Shown here in pieces: positions 19,926 to 31,089 of a DNA stretch of 64,000 nt. This stretch comes from Atriophallophorus winterbourni (taxonomy: Eukaryota > Platyhelminthes > Trematoda > Plagiorchiida > Microphallidae), in assembly GCA_013407085.1 (NCBI GenBank), contig JACCGJ010014034.1, forward strand, positions 1 to 64,000. Reading direction: 5' to 3'. The position numbers were made by a program, and so were the translations under genes. Numbering within the stretch: the first letter of the stretch is position 1; each line of letters begins with the position of its first letter. The notes beneath the pieces were generated by a model, which saw only the letters and a list, made by a program, of their open reading frames with translations, was not told where the DNA came from and ran no database searches.

Positions 19926-22900
19926 GTTTGACCATGACTATTAATGCGAAACCCAACTCCATAGTGCATCGGCCGTCGCGCACGATAAACAGGGTCGCCT
20001 TACCTGCTGCATACAGCAGGGCGGGTAAGCGAAAACAAGCTACTGCTGGCCCTACTCTTCAAACTGTTTCTGACCCTTCCCCTCCCCCATCTATTCTTAA
20101 CAACTCTCCGTCTGTCAATCCCAGTTTTAGAAAAGATCGCGCTGAACATGTTGGAATATTTTCTGTTCGCGAATTTACAGACCACTTTCTGAAACCACGG
20201 TCCTCAGCTCACATCGGTGCAATGTATGTCAGAACTCTCAGACAAATAGGCCAGCAAGCTGCACTGGCTCTTACCTTAGATAGTCTATCTATTGATGTTT
20301 GCTGTTTATCGGAAACGCGCTTATATGATCCGTCCATAATTACTGAACTTACTGCCCCAAACCTTTCAACTCGCTACTTTTTGCGCTGCTCTGGTGATTC
20401 TGTAGCTGCCATCTCAGGACAGGCGGGTGTTGGTATAGTGCTGAATTCACGTGCCGAATCATGTCTAATCGATTGGATTCCTTGGAATAGCAGGATGTGC
20501 GCAGTTAGACTAGCCACTAATATTAGACCAAACTCAAAATCTTCTAATCAGAGATGCTTGTTTATTGTAGCAACTTACGCTCCGACTAACACCAATTCCG
20601 ACGACGAGAAGAACGCCTTCTACGACGATCTTTATGCTCTTTTGCGACGTGCAAAAAGCTCCGATATTATTGTCTTAGCGGGAGATATGAATGCCAGACT
20701 GGGTCGCTTAGATACATCTGAATCACAATTAGGTGGCATGTTTGGTCTTGAAAGCCAACGCACAGATAATGGTGAATGGTTTATTACAATTCTGTGCACA
20801 ATCTCGATTATTCATTAGCAGCACTTCCTTTCGCCATAAAAGATGTCAAATTACCACATGGCGCTCGCCGGATGGAAGCCAACCTTCGGCCCAAATCGAC
20901 CATATCGCCATAAGTGCTCGCTGGAGAGGTTGCATTGAGGACTGCCGCTCCTTTTGGAATACCTGCATAGATTCAGATCATGCTCTTGTGCGATGTAGGT
21001 TCTCGTTAAAGTTTTCCGGTACGAAGCCTTCGAATGGGAAACGCATTGTGGTCGAAAAATTCTCTCTGCCTGCAGTTCAAAACATTTATAGGACCACCTT
21101 GAGTAACTCACTCCCAGTTGCTCAGTGTGCAACTGCCGATAAAAGGTGGAACAAAATAGCAGGGATTATGCGAGCCGCTGCAATAACAGCCTGTGAGACT
21201 ACACAACCAACCCAAAAGTCCCACTGGATTTCACAGCGCTCTATAGAAATTCTTCACCAGCGACGCCAAATACCTCATGGTCCTGGACACAACACAGAGC
21301 GTAGACGCGTGAGGAATGAACTTAAACGGAGCTTAAGACTAGACAGAGAAAGGTGGTGGCTAAATAAGGTCGAAGAAATGGAAATAGCAAATAATGCGGG
21401 TAACGTGCGAAAACTCTTCCAACTTATTCGATCGACTGGGCCTACGAAAAAAGGAGTGAGTGAGACTATCGCTGAAATAGACGGTACTCTTAACACTAAT
21501 AAGAATCGCCGCCTCTCGCGTTGGGCCGAACATTTTGAAGAACAATTCAGCTGGTCGCCTGCAACAAAATCATTCCCTCATTTGAAGCAGTGTGATCCTT
21601 GGTCTGTTAGCGTAGATCCCCCCAATGATTTAGAAATTATAGAATGTATCGAATCCATGAAACGATTCAAAGCTGCTGGCCCCGATGACATACCACCTGT
21701 CTTGTTCAAAGAAGGTGGCCAAGTCCTAATCAGCACATTAGGCGATCTCCTCCGTGAAGTGTGGTTATCAGAATCCGTCCCTCCGAGTTGGGGTGAATCG
21801 GTTATCATACCTACATTTAAAAAAGGTGTGCGAAGCTCATGCTCTAATCATCGTGAAATAAGTCTCACTCCCATCATTACGAGATTATTAGCGTCCATAT
21901 GTCTTCGAAGATTAACATCGCATTGGGAATCACAGATCCGAGAGCAGCAAGCTGGCTTCCGGCCTGGCAGAGGCTGTGTCGACCACATTTTTACTCTTCG
22001 ACGGATCTTAGAACTGCGACACACCTATCGACAGCCGACAATAGCCATCTTTTTATACTTCAAAGGAGCATTTGATTCAGTCGATCGAAATGTCCTGTTT
22101 AACACCTTGCTGTGCAAAGGCGTTCCGCAAAAGTTTACGTTTACTTTATGCTCATAAATCCGGATGCGTTAGGGTTTACAACGAACTCTCACCCAAATTC
22201 CACACCTCGAGTGGCGTCCGACAAGGATGTCCGATTTCTCCGTTTTTGTTCAATCTTGTAATTGATGCAATTATGGAATTGTGCAACGATGGTGCTCCAG
22301 CTTTCGGAGTTCACATAATGCCAGGCGTCAAGCTTCTCGACTTGGATTATGCTGATGATATAGTTCTGCTCTTCGACTCGTACACAGATGCACAGGCGAT
22401 ACTGAACAAGCTATCTAGTATTGTGCCCGCATTTGGAATGCGTTTTGCACCCTCTAAGTGCAGTGTTCTGCTGCAGGACATCAACATATCGAACAGCACT
22501 TTATTACTTGACAATCAGGCTCTTGAAATTGTAGATCGTTTTACGTATCTCGGTAGTTGTATCAATAATTCTGCATCGTTGGATGACGAGGTCTCGGCAT
22601 GCATTTCTAAAGCGACCGTAGCATTCCGCAACCTAGGTCACCTCTGGCGTCAGAAAGGACTGTCTCTGTTACTCAAGGGTAGAGTTTATAAAGCGACAGT
22701 TCGGGCTGTGTTACTATATGAGTGCGAAACCTGGACCTTACATAAAGAACACATTCAGCGTCTCCAAGTATTTGACAACCAGTGTCTCTGCAGCATTCTA
22801 GGAGTTAGCTGTTACAATCGTATGCGCACCGATGCTCTCTAAAATAAGTTGTTGGGTAGTAATGTCGATATAGAGAAACAGATCAACCTGCATAGGTTAC

Positions 22901-23655
22901 GCTGGCTGGGTCACGTTTTACGGATGCCGGACCACCGACTTCCGAAACAGATTCTTTTTGCGACGCCACATCCTGATTGTCGTAAATCTCGGCACCCATT
23001 TCTAAGGCGACTCAAATGTAGTTTCTACAAAGCGACCTTCAGGCTGCATTATTGTATGGGTTCAAAACGTGACACTTGCGTAAACAGCACATTCTGCGTC
23101 TCCAAGTATTTGGCAGCCGATGTCTCCACAGCATTCTAGGAGTTAGCTGTTACAATCACATATGCAACGATGCTCTCCGAAACAAGTTCTTTGGTAGTAA
23201 TGTTGATATAGAGAAGCAGATGTATGTATGTATGGAAGCACAAGCCTGATCCAGGCAAAGTGCCGCACAGTCAGAGACTGCAAAGAAGCAGATCAACCTG
23301 CCTAGGTTACGCTGGTTGGATCACGTATTACGGAAGCCGGAAGTATTTTTTTGCGACGCCACATCCCGATTGGCGTAAATCTCGCGGTGGCCAAACCGTC
23401 ACATCGCATAGGCAGTTGAAAACCCTTGGGAGTAACCTTTTCAAAGTCGGCGCATCACGTCTTCCAGGCTGGTGTTCCCGCGATCAGATATCGCAATGGC
23501 GAGTTACGTTTCAGGATATGTCCCGAAACCGTTTTCAAAGCGGTCTTGCACTAAGCATCTTCTTGGAGAGTTTCCTTAACCTCGTATCTTGTCAAGCGGA
23601 GTGACGAGAAAAGCTTGTTATGATGCATGGCAGTGAAAGCCGCAAGGAAGCTGTC
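19926..23655 (+). mobile_element. RTE-1 retrotransposon, near full length, inactive
   Basis: APE-type endonuclease at 20218-20980: SIDVCCLSETRLYDPS, VLAGDMNARLG, AQIDHIAISARW and SDHAL are present, but the usual Asn of the NVRTL motif is Tyr (MYVRTLRQ). A frameshift near 20784 shifts to 20733-22157, and a second near 22140 shifts to 22072-22842. RT motifs: KAAGPDDIPPVLFKE, QQAGFRPGRGC, YFKGAFDSVDR (first catalytic Asp replaced by Tyr), GVRQGCPISPFLFNL and an intact LDYADDIVLL. The C-terminal tail HRLRWLGHVLRMPDHRLPKQ follows a stop at 22842. From 22990 a second partial tail repeats the 22590-22960 region, interrupted by a SINE-A at 23222. 3' UTR to about 23655. Clade assignment by overall resemblance only. 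Confidence 0.85.
23222..23283 (-). repeat. SINE-A 3' stub with target duplication
   Basis: Only the last 50 or so bases of the SINE plus a (GTAT)n tail, flanked by AGAAGCAGAT at 23212-23221 and 23284-23293. Shows that strongly 5'-truncated copies still insert with a duplication. Confidence 0.85.
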
Positions 23656-24097
23656 ATGCTGATGTCGCTCTACTCGTTCACGTTTGAATTTTAGGTCTCA
23701 AAATGTTCGAATTGTCGTCTGTTCGCTTTCTAACCGACTGCAATCGATTCTCGTCTATTGGCGGCCGAAACATGCTTTCAATAATGCTACACCGAGCGCC
23801 GAACGAGAAATTCAGGTCTGCGAGATCCAGACCTGTCTCACTGTCTTATCCGGTTTTCCTACCCATCTGGGCAACCTTGCGGCATCTTACCCCACATACC
23901 CCATTCTGCTATGCCGTAATTTCTGGCTCCAGGCTCATAATTTCATTCATCCATGCAAACCCATACGTTAATTTTATTCTGATGGATATACTTGTATTTT
24001 TGGTCTATTGAGCTTTTTAATTGGTTCACTCGTGGCGTTTTTAACTATTCAGTAATTCGCCAGTCGTTGATTTTTTTGCCCTTCGTTTTGCTTTCAG
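23656..24097. other. Upstream region of the FRS2-like gene
   Basis: No repeat with certain identity. Ends with a long pyrimidine tract (TTTTTTTGCCCTTCGTTTTG) and CAG at 24095-24097, a strong splice acceptor 36 bases before the start codon. The upstream donor is not visible, so cis or spliced-leader trans-splicing are both possible. Confidence 0.45.
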
Positions 24098-24392
24098 GAT
24101 GCTTTTGCACCACGTTACATCTGCTGTTTCAAAATGGGTGTGACTTCTACGAAGCAACTTACATCTAGGATGCATGTACCGCAATCTTCCAACGACTGCA
24201 CGAATACATATGAAGCTGTTTTACTGGACTGTGAATTACATGCTATTTGTAAGGGACGATTGGAGTTAAGAACATGTGAACTTGTATTCACCAGTGGTTC
24301 GTCAATTTTGTCCTGGCCATTTTGGAGTCTCCGCTGGTACGGCAGAGAAGCTAACCATTTCGTGTTTGAATCTGGTTTAAGATGTCCTTCGG
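24098..24392 (+). CDS. FRS2-like adaptor, first coding exon (PTB domain)
   Basis: Start codon at 24134 in good context (CAAAATGG). The N-terminus MGVTSTK fits an N-myristoylation signal (Gly2, Thr6, Lys7), which would anchor the protein at the plasma membrane. From about residue 40 an IRS-type PTB domain begins: CKGRLELRTCELVFTSG, SILSWPFWSLRWYGREAN, HFVFESGLRCPSG. The Arg residues in SLRWYG and GLRC match the phosphotyrosine-binding pair of FRS2 and IRS PTB domains. The exon ends at a consensus donor (TCGG|GTAAGT) with one base over. DOK-family adaptors have a similar PTB, but the myristoylated start right before the domain favours FRS2. Likely role: docking protein downstream of FGF-type receptors (known for the family, inferred here). 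Confidence 0.8.
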
Positions 24393-25596
24393 GTAAGTCC
24401 AGAGATGTTTTAGCTAAGTTCAATTATTCATTGACCTGTCTTACAGCGTTGATAGCAGAAATTGGAGTATTCCACGAATGTACGAATTATATGTAACACC
24501 TGCGTTGTTTTGTATGAATAATTCCATGCATGCATGCACGTATGTATGAAATTGCATGCCTTATCAAGGCAAGCCATAGACTGCATGCGGGCTAAAAAAT
24601 TGTCAGGTTGCCAAAGCCCAGACACTATAAATGTTAATAAGACTCCTGCGTGATCCCGCACGCCGCTCAATATCCGTAGTAAATCAACGTGAGGAAAGCA
24701 TGCGAAAGTTTTTCGATCTTAATATGCTCTTAGTTCTTAGCACACATAATCACAAGCCTTTACTAGGCAAAGTGCCACACAGCCATAGACCCGCTAAAAT
24801 ATTTTTATCCATGGGTATACAATAAGTTTCACAAGATCTTATAAGATTTTCGGCAGGCGGCTTGTACCAATGATGGCTGGTTTCTTGTTTTGCATTAATT
24901 TTTAGATTCCCTAATGTGGATCGAATATGGTTTAACTCCGGCGCTTTTAACTTGTAAATAAATAATCCTTCACAATTTGAACTGTGCCGAAGCATCAAGC
25001 AATATTGAAACCGCTTACATTGGTCTCTGGATTATAGCAACTTACATTGAATTGCGTTTTACACATTCCATGTGATAAAAGCAATATAATTATATGGATC
25101 TGCCAGACGCTGCATGAAATATCGACGATGAGAGAACCTGTGCATGCAGACTGCTTCGTATATTTGAGTGATTTAATAATCAATGATGCTACTTTTATGG
25201 ACGGTTGTTCTGATCACATTTTTGCAGCAACTGTAACGTTTCGTCATCTCGGTCATAACGTCGGCGTGTTTTACATTCGGATATAAAAATCAGCGTTTCC
25301 AGACAGCCTGCACGTTAATACCGAATCATCTTTTTCTAATACAGCTTACTTTAAAGAACTTCCCTGTGAGAACTGTTGGACTCTGTCTCATCAATGTCTT
25401 GACAATTAACCTAATTTCATTTGGAGTGCTTCATTTTCTTAATTGTTCTTCACGCGATTAGACATTGCAGTGTTTTCGTCGTATAATTTCTAGTTTCTGA
25501 CGTGCTGCTCATTTTGATCATTAAATCGTAAACTACTTTTTTGTTTCTATACTCGTTTGTGTTCATTTCGTCGATATATGAAATATATCCTGTTAG
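24393..25596 (+). other. Intron 1 of the FRS2-like gene
   Basis: Bounded by GTAAGT and TCCTGTTAG. Contains degenerate SINE-A pieces near 24535-24690 and 24748-24795, minus strand (tail and core blocks recognisable but diverged). The remainder holds no recognised feature. Confidence 0.6.
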
Positions 25597-25736
25597 GTCC
25601 AGGCCTTTTCTCGTTCAAATGCCAAAACCCGAAGCGACTTGCACGAAGTCTCGACAAGCGGATTCACTCTATTTATCGCTTGAACAAAGATATTGGCTTG
25701 CCGAACAACATGAATAAATTTTCCATACCATCGAAG
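25597..25736 (+). CDS. FRS2-like adaptor, exon 2 (end of PTB domain)
   Basis: Acceptor TCCTGTTAG at 25596. The first two bases complete the Gly codon left by the first exon, giving the continuous PTB sequence GLRCPSG-PGLFSFKCQNPKR, which aligns with the GRRCQTGQGIFAFKC region of FRS2. The closing helix follows (RLARSLDKRIHSIYRLNKD). The proposed donor AAG|GTCAGC is not ideal, so the exact end is uncertain. The exon ends on a codon boundary if this donor is right, which means at least one exon is still unplaced before 29639. Confidence 0.7.
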
Positions 25737-25807
25737 GTCAGCACATATTTCACAACACTTATTTTTACCGAACATGACGCCTAAATCTGATTTCATGTAT
25801 GCACCAC

Positions 25808-25988
25808 TTTATTTACGGATATGCAATTATGCAGTACTTCTGTATTGCGCAGGTAAGATCCTGCAACCTGTACTGAGTTACATGCGGAAACACGCTGCAA
25901 TTTTTATTTGTTATATCTGTATAGACCTAAGCAACCGGGCAGTGTTTTAGCTCACATGCGTTCCCTGACCGTGTGGCACTTTACGTAA
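25808..25988 (+). repeat. SINE-A copy, diverged
   Basis: Head (ACGGATATGCAATTATGCAG), middle (GAAACACGCTGCA) and 3' block (CCGTGTGGCACTTTACG) in order; tail lost. Confidence 0.6.
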
Positions 25989-26224
25989 ATTTTTGTTTAT
26001 GATTTGGTACAAATTTACCCTCAAACCAGAATCTACCTAAATTGCGTCCATAGGTCATGCGAACTTTATATCCAAATGTCCATTATTAGCCGGTCAGAAC
26101 GCTTGTTCTGTGAGGCAATTTTCGTTATTTTGATTCTTTTGACGTTACATCGCAGATTATGTTTGCTGACGTTAGCTGATGTTACCTACACTGTTTTTCA
26201 TTGACAGTCACTTGTTTTGCCGAG

Positions 26225-26396
26225 AGGCCCTCTCTTATAGCAATCGTGTGATGTGAAAACACAAAAACATCTGTTATTCTATCCTTATTTGCTAATTTTG
26301 CTCGTCCGCTTTCTTTTATACGCGTTTGCTCTACCGGCTTCATGTAGCTTGGCACTTTGACTAGCTCCAAACAGGCACTCATTGACGATGATGATG
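26225..26396 (+). mobile_element. RTE-3 3' UTR fragment
   Basis: TTTGCTCTACCGGCTTCATG, then AGCTTGGCACTTTGACTAGC and a GATGATGATG end, matching 11400-11511. Confidence 0.6.
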
Positions 26397-26783
26397 GTCC
26401 CCAGATCCTGATTCATTATGTTCTTAGGTGTAAATTATTACTCGTCGCAATCAATTTAGCCAGATGCTAATAGTTTCGGATTGAAGTGCTGCTCAATTTT
26501 ACATCTTTGTACGTTTATTAGTTGTCGTTACCTTAACAAGCTCCTCCCACTGCGAAATTGTGCCTAATGCAGTGATTTGAACGAACCTTCCGGCAACCGC
26601 TTTTGATAATCGATGACTAGTTGATTAGCAGATGTATTAAACTTCACCCCAGAGGAACAGTTGTTGCTTGGGATCTACGTATGCTGATGTTTTCAATCAT
26701 TACATTTCTAATATTGTATTGTATTTCATTACATGTGTATCCTAACAGAAACAAATTGTTTAAAGGCTTGAGATTTCATCGTT
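26397..26783. other. No feature recognised
   Basis: Intronic (FRS2-like gene) or intergenic sequence without a recognised repeat. Confidence 0.4.
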
Positions 26784-26883
26784 GGTCTAGGCCTGGGCAA
26801 CCTGACAGTATCTCAGCCCACGTGCAGTCTCTGACTGTGCGGCACTTTGCCTGGATCAGGCTTGTGCTTTCATACCATACCCT
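26784..26883 (+). repeat. SINE-A 3' half
   Basis: GGTCTAGGCCTGGGCAACCT to GGCTTGTGCTTTCATACCAT; close to consensus. Confidence 0.8.
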
Positions 26884-27540
26884 ATAATAAAAATAAGTAA
26901 TCCTTGGTAGGCAGAACTTGTGTAAGCTGTTCTTTCTGTTTTCATCCAATTCCAATGTTTGTAAAAACAGTTTTCCGTAGCGCATAGAAGTCATCTTATA
27001 TGAAATCGTCCTCTAATCTGTTGCATTAATCTCGGTCTTCCAGAAACAATCTTTGATCAAATTGATATTCAGTACCACATCTACCGATGGACTGACATGT
27101 GGTTCTCTGAGGCGTACCAGTCACTCTGAACTCCAAGGTTTGTCACGTTTTCTTGTGTTTTCTTATTGATTTAGCACGCGATTTAATCGGTTATTTGTCA
27201 CCGGGACTGCATAGTATTCGCTCCGGTGGGTGGCTAACAGTGTTACCTTTAGTAGCATACAAGGCAACACAAATTGTCATAAAAACGTGAATATTCCGCT
27301 CCCGCGAAAATAGTCTCATTGTGACCGGTGGCTGTAAGCGAAAGATGGTGCGCACGGCTCCTGATGTGATCTGAACATGATTCTTGCTCGAACTCAGTTG
27401 TAAATGAGCACAAATCCTGGTCGAAGCAAAACTATGACGCTATAGAGTCTTTGGGTTGCCGTATGTACTGCCTAATGCTGTCCTTTGTTTTCTAGCTTCC
27501 GGATGATGAAGAGCATTAATGTTTGTTGGATTCTTCTTTC
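26884..27540. other. No feature recognised
   Basis: Non-coding, no repeat identified. Confidence 0.4.
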
Positions 27541-27780
27541 TCATCTATGTATGTATGCATGAATGCACACGCCTGATCCAGGCAAAGTGCCGCACAGTCA
27601 GATACTGCACGTGGGCTGAGATACTGTCAGGTTGCCCAGGCCTAGACAGATATGAGGGTGGAAATAGAAATGGTAGTGAGACTACAGCGTGTTTCAGCAT
27701 GCAGCTCACTAACTTTGGCCAATCAATTTAGCACGATGTTAGCCGTACAGCACAGAAATGCTGCACGATTGCACATCAGG
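27541..27780 (-). repeat. SINE-A copy, near full length
   Basis: From the (GTAT)n tail at left to GATTGCACATCAGG; close to consensus over its length. Confidence 0.85.
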
Positions 27781-27808
27781 TGCAATTCTTTCTCATGATG
27801 TAAATCGT

Positions 27809-27950
27809 GACAAAGCGTTTTACTTACAACGAATTCCGCTTTTAACGAACATTTTACTCTCCCCCCAGAGATCCCGGGTAAAACGAATCTCTGGGGAGAG
27901 AGTAAAATGTTCGTTAAAAGCGGAATTCGTTGTAAGTAAAACGCTTTGTC
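27809..27950. repeat. 64-bp near-perfect inverted repeat
   Basis: Arms of 64 bases separated by 14 bases centred on CCCGGG; one mismatch (C against T near position 27866). Confidence 0.95.
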
Positions 27951-28699
27951 AGACATGTGAATTTGCCACCGTTTTTCTGTGCACGTGTAAACAAGTGAAG
28001 AATGTCTTACCTTTGCGTGTTTCTGCATTCATGTAATCCATTTGATGATTACATGATGCAACAGCACACAGATCACAACATTAAATCCAAGTTCATGTTA
28101 ATAATAGTAAATTTATTCTAAAACGAAGTAATAAAAACATCTTGCACATACACTGACAGTCCAATCTCACGCTTTCATGAAGTAGCTGGCGATACTCTTT
28201 TGTTTAAGTTTTGACTTCGCCACCGCCTTGATTTTTCTCCACAACTTCAAGTTCTCTTTCGACGTCTCTTCCTTCTATCCTAAAAATCTCCTGCAGAGAT
28301 CAAGAGCACTCCTGGCATCTTTCACAGACGGATCTACCGGTCACAGAGAATTCACGTGATTTTCTTGTCCGTGGATGCGAGTCAGTTAGCACACTGTAGG
28401 CTAGGCTGCCTGTGTCTGTGTCAGTTCTATTCTTAGCGCACTGCAGGCCACTCTTGACGGTGCGTTGTGTGTTAAAGGCAAGACAAAGCTAGTTCGTTGT
28501 ATGTATGAACTTTACTGAACAAACATAGCTGTCTGAAACGTGTACAGTGTTCGTAAAAAGCGAGATTCGTAACCAACAGATTCGTTGTACGAATGTTTTA
28601 AATAGGCTTACAAAGAAGGAATTTATTTGGGAAATCATGGTGCGTTCGTTCAACCCAAGAATTCGTTGTAAACGAGTTCGTTGTAGGTGGGTTACACTG
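27809..28699 (+). mobile_element. Pogo-like MITE with a palindromic left end
   Basis: Homologous along its length to the MITE at 37812-38626 (GAACATTTTACTCT, GTTAATAATAGTAAATTTAT, GAGTTCGTTGTAGGTGGGTT). The right terminus GGTTACACTG is followed by TA. The left terminal inverted repeat is not intact: the first bases are replaced by an inverted copy of the adjacent 64 bases (27809-27872 against 27887-27950, one mismatch). No transposase. Confidence 0.7.
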
Positions 28700-28849
28700 T
28701 ATATTTATTCATAATGCACACTCAGTGAAGCAAAGCTTGTCATCCATCATTTGGAAAAATTATCTTAATTAAAAATGTTGGCGCACAAATTGCTCAAGTT
28801 TTCTCAGCACCAAACAGTTTTCTCGTTCGGTATCTCGATGCCAGTGAAA

Positions 28850-29095
28850 CCTGCTTTAAGTGTACCATCTCCATTATCAAATGGCTTTTCAGCTGGTTTT
28901 AACCACACACTGGAATCTCAAGCCTGACCACCTTGCGTCTTGAATCGAAATCGGTGTGCAAAACAATGCAACTTTTATTCTCCCCTGATAAACCTTATCT
29001 TTCAATGATTTGCTACTACTCAGGTTATCAATCAATATTATTGCTGAAAATTTGTGTACACGACTAAGGTCATTTTCTTGTTCTTCAACTTAATC
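28850..29095 (+). repeat. Repeat 3' end related to 3120-3345
   Basis: ATTGCTGAAAATTTGTGTAC then GGTCATTTTCTTG parallels 3290-3345. Family unknown. Confidence 0.3.
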
Positions 29096-29217
29096 TGTAC
29101 CCTATCCTCAATCTCTCCATTTTAACTATATTCACTAGCTAATTGTTTCGAGTAGACCATTGCTGAGTCTATTGCACGTTTCTTCACGATTAATATTGGT
29201 CTTTCTACGTGCACTAG

Positions 29218-29328
29218 GCTCATCGAATGTACTGTTTTTATCGCATGAACTGCAGTCCAATGAGCGAATAACAACGACATCTACCGCTGTGAAACATTCG
29301 ATCGATCTGCGCCGTTTGTCTCGATTCC
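29218..29328 (+). CDS. Candidate middle exon of FRS2-like gene
   Basis: An open frame between a TGCACTAG acceptor and TTCC|GTGGGT. The phase fits the terminal exon at 29639 (one base over, two supplied). The translation includes NERITTTSTAVKHSIDLRRL. It does not connect in phase with 25597-25736 as drawn, so another exon or a different donor would be needed. Speculative. Confidence 0.2.
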
Positions 29329-29638
29329 GTGGGTTCGAATCAGCGTGTGCGCGGCGCTGTTGTAGTAGATCGAGCTTTATCCAATAACATCGAGATTGAT
29401 TAATCTGACATTTTTGGCACCGTATCGTATATACCGCTCCGACAAAACTGAACACACTATACGGAATATATTTTCAACTTTGTAGACTCCCGCCGACATT
29501 AGATCCGATTTGATATGCAAGATGCAAACGTTATTTGTAATCTGAACGGTTATCTGTCCGCTCGAGTATTTCAACCTGCTCATAAGATAACCGATTTCTT
29601 GTCAATTCAAATACTTCTTTCATATACATTTTAATCAG

Positions 29639-29922
29639 CAAACGCACAGCGCAGCCATCTAATCGATCCAACTTCACCGGCCACTTCGTATTCCTTTCTG
29701 CAAACTGATTCGCAGTTTTCGCCAGAATCGAATCCTTCTGATTCCACGTGTTTGTCGAGTTCAGGTTCTACCGAAACCGCGGCAAATGGCGGGCAATATC
29801 TCATTGCTGCTGCCGCGCCACATTCCTACGTCAATCAGCCACATGGTGGCCTGGCGCCGCTACCCAATCCCGAGCACATGGATGAGTCCTGCTGCAATGA
29901 TTATGTCTCAGAACCCATTTAG
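29639..29922 (+). CDS. Terminal coding exon, probable FRS2-like C-terminus
   Basis: Acceptor CTTCTTTCATATACATTTTAATCAG, then an open frame to TAG at 29920-29922. The product is Ser/Pro/Thr-rich and disordered-looking: SPATSYSFLQTDSQFSPE, STETAANGGQYLIAAAAPHS, YVNQPHGGLAPLPNPEHMDE, NDYVSEPI. YVNQ is a GRB2-SH2-type pYxN motif, and QYLI and DYVS are further candidate phosphotyrosine sites, as expected in the tail of a docking adaptor. The link to the PTB exons is inferred from strand, order and motif logic, since no homologous tail is recognised. A poly(A) signal follows 59 bases after the stop. Confidence 0.55.
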
Positions 29923-29981
29923 AATGTTCAGTCATGCTTCTAGTTTGTACTACAAAATTAAACAAATGCCTTCTTGAGACC

Positions 29982-29987
29982 AATAAA
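29982..29987 (+). terminator. Poly(A) signal AATAAA
   Basis: Canonical hexamer 59 bases after the stop codon at 29922. Confidence 0.6.
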
Positions 29988-29989
29988 TT

Positions 29990-30697
29990 CTAATTTACAT
30001 TTCCGATGTTTTGTAGTTTAGTTGGATATATTCAATCTGTTCTGCCGAGAAATCATTCGCGGCATTTTTCGCAACACAATGTACGTAAAAATCAATGGAT
30101 GCACATAACAATCGGTCATTTAGACTCTTTGCACAGTCCTTGACGTTGCTTAGCGGTCGCAGCTAGTGTGTGTTCATCACCTGTGGTGGGTACGGCTGAC
30201 TTCATTGTGGGTACGAGCATAAGACCTAGTGTGAGCCTTGTTACCGGACACAATAGCAAAATGCTTCGATATGTCGCATCAGTACATTTAAGATGCATCC
30301 TAGATGTTTAATATCCAGTGAGGTCAACTGTAAGATGGATGCAAATTTGCTTAAAATCGATTGAGTCTCCACTCCTACGAGAGCTCCTCGGTTCCTCAAA
30401 AATTGGGCGCAAACGTAATCAAATGGTGACGACAGTCTATTCGCAAATATGACATTGCAAGTGAGTTACTGTAACCGCATGTGATTTGTAGCGTATTTTA
30501 GAATAAATACCCTAACAAGTGATACTTAGTCTTCTGTATTTTGCATATAACAATTAATTCGCTACAGACCCGTTTCTGGATGAAATCCCACAGATCCACA
30601 TTCTCCACTGGTCGATCGTGGCTCCCTTAACAAGGTTAATTGCTCCGTGATACAACACTTCGAACAACACAATCTTTTTACGTAGCCATGGAGCTGA
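29990..30697. other. No feature recognised
   Basis: Intergenic, no gene or repeat identified. Confidence 0.4.
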
Positions 30698-30912
30698 TGC
30701 GCGGATCATGTACTGTGCTGTGCGGCTAACATCGTGCTAAATTGATTGGCCAACGGTAGTGAGCTGCACGCTGAAACACGCTGGAGTCCCACTACCATTT
30801 CTATTTCCCACGCATATCTGTCTAGGCCTGGGCAACCTGACAGTATCTTAGCCCACATGCACTCTCTGACTGTGCGGCACTTTGCCTGGATCAGGCTTGT
30901 GCTTTCATACAT
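30698..30912 (+). repeat. SINE-A copy
   Basis: From GCGGATCATGTACTGTGCTG to GGCTTGTGCTTTCATACATG; close to consensus, slightly short at the head. Confidence 0.85.
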
Positions 30913-31089
30913 GTACTCTATCGTGAGGCTCAGGTATCCATTAATAATCATAGGAAGGGTCAATGGCGTAAACCGCCGGAATATTCACCACATGATCCTC
31001 ATCAGCGTGTGACCATTTGTATAGTGTACTAGAATGTATGTACGATAAAAGATGTATAGAGCCGGGAGTCTGCTACAACAGCGAACGAC

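Noticed and set aside
20851..21808. Several minus-strand ORFs
   Set aside because: Antisense shadows of the RTE-1 endonuclease and RT frames.
29325..29350. GGTTCGAATC, a perfect tRNA B-box
   Set aside because: No acceptor stem, A-box at the right distance or cloverleaf can be drawn around it.
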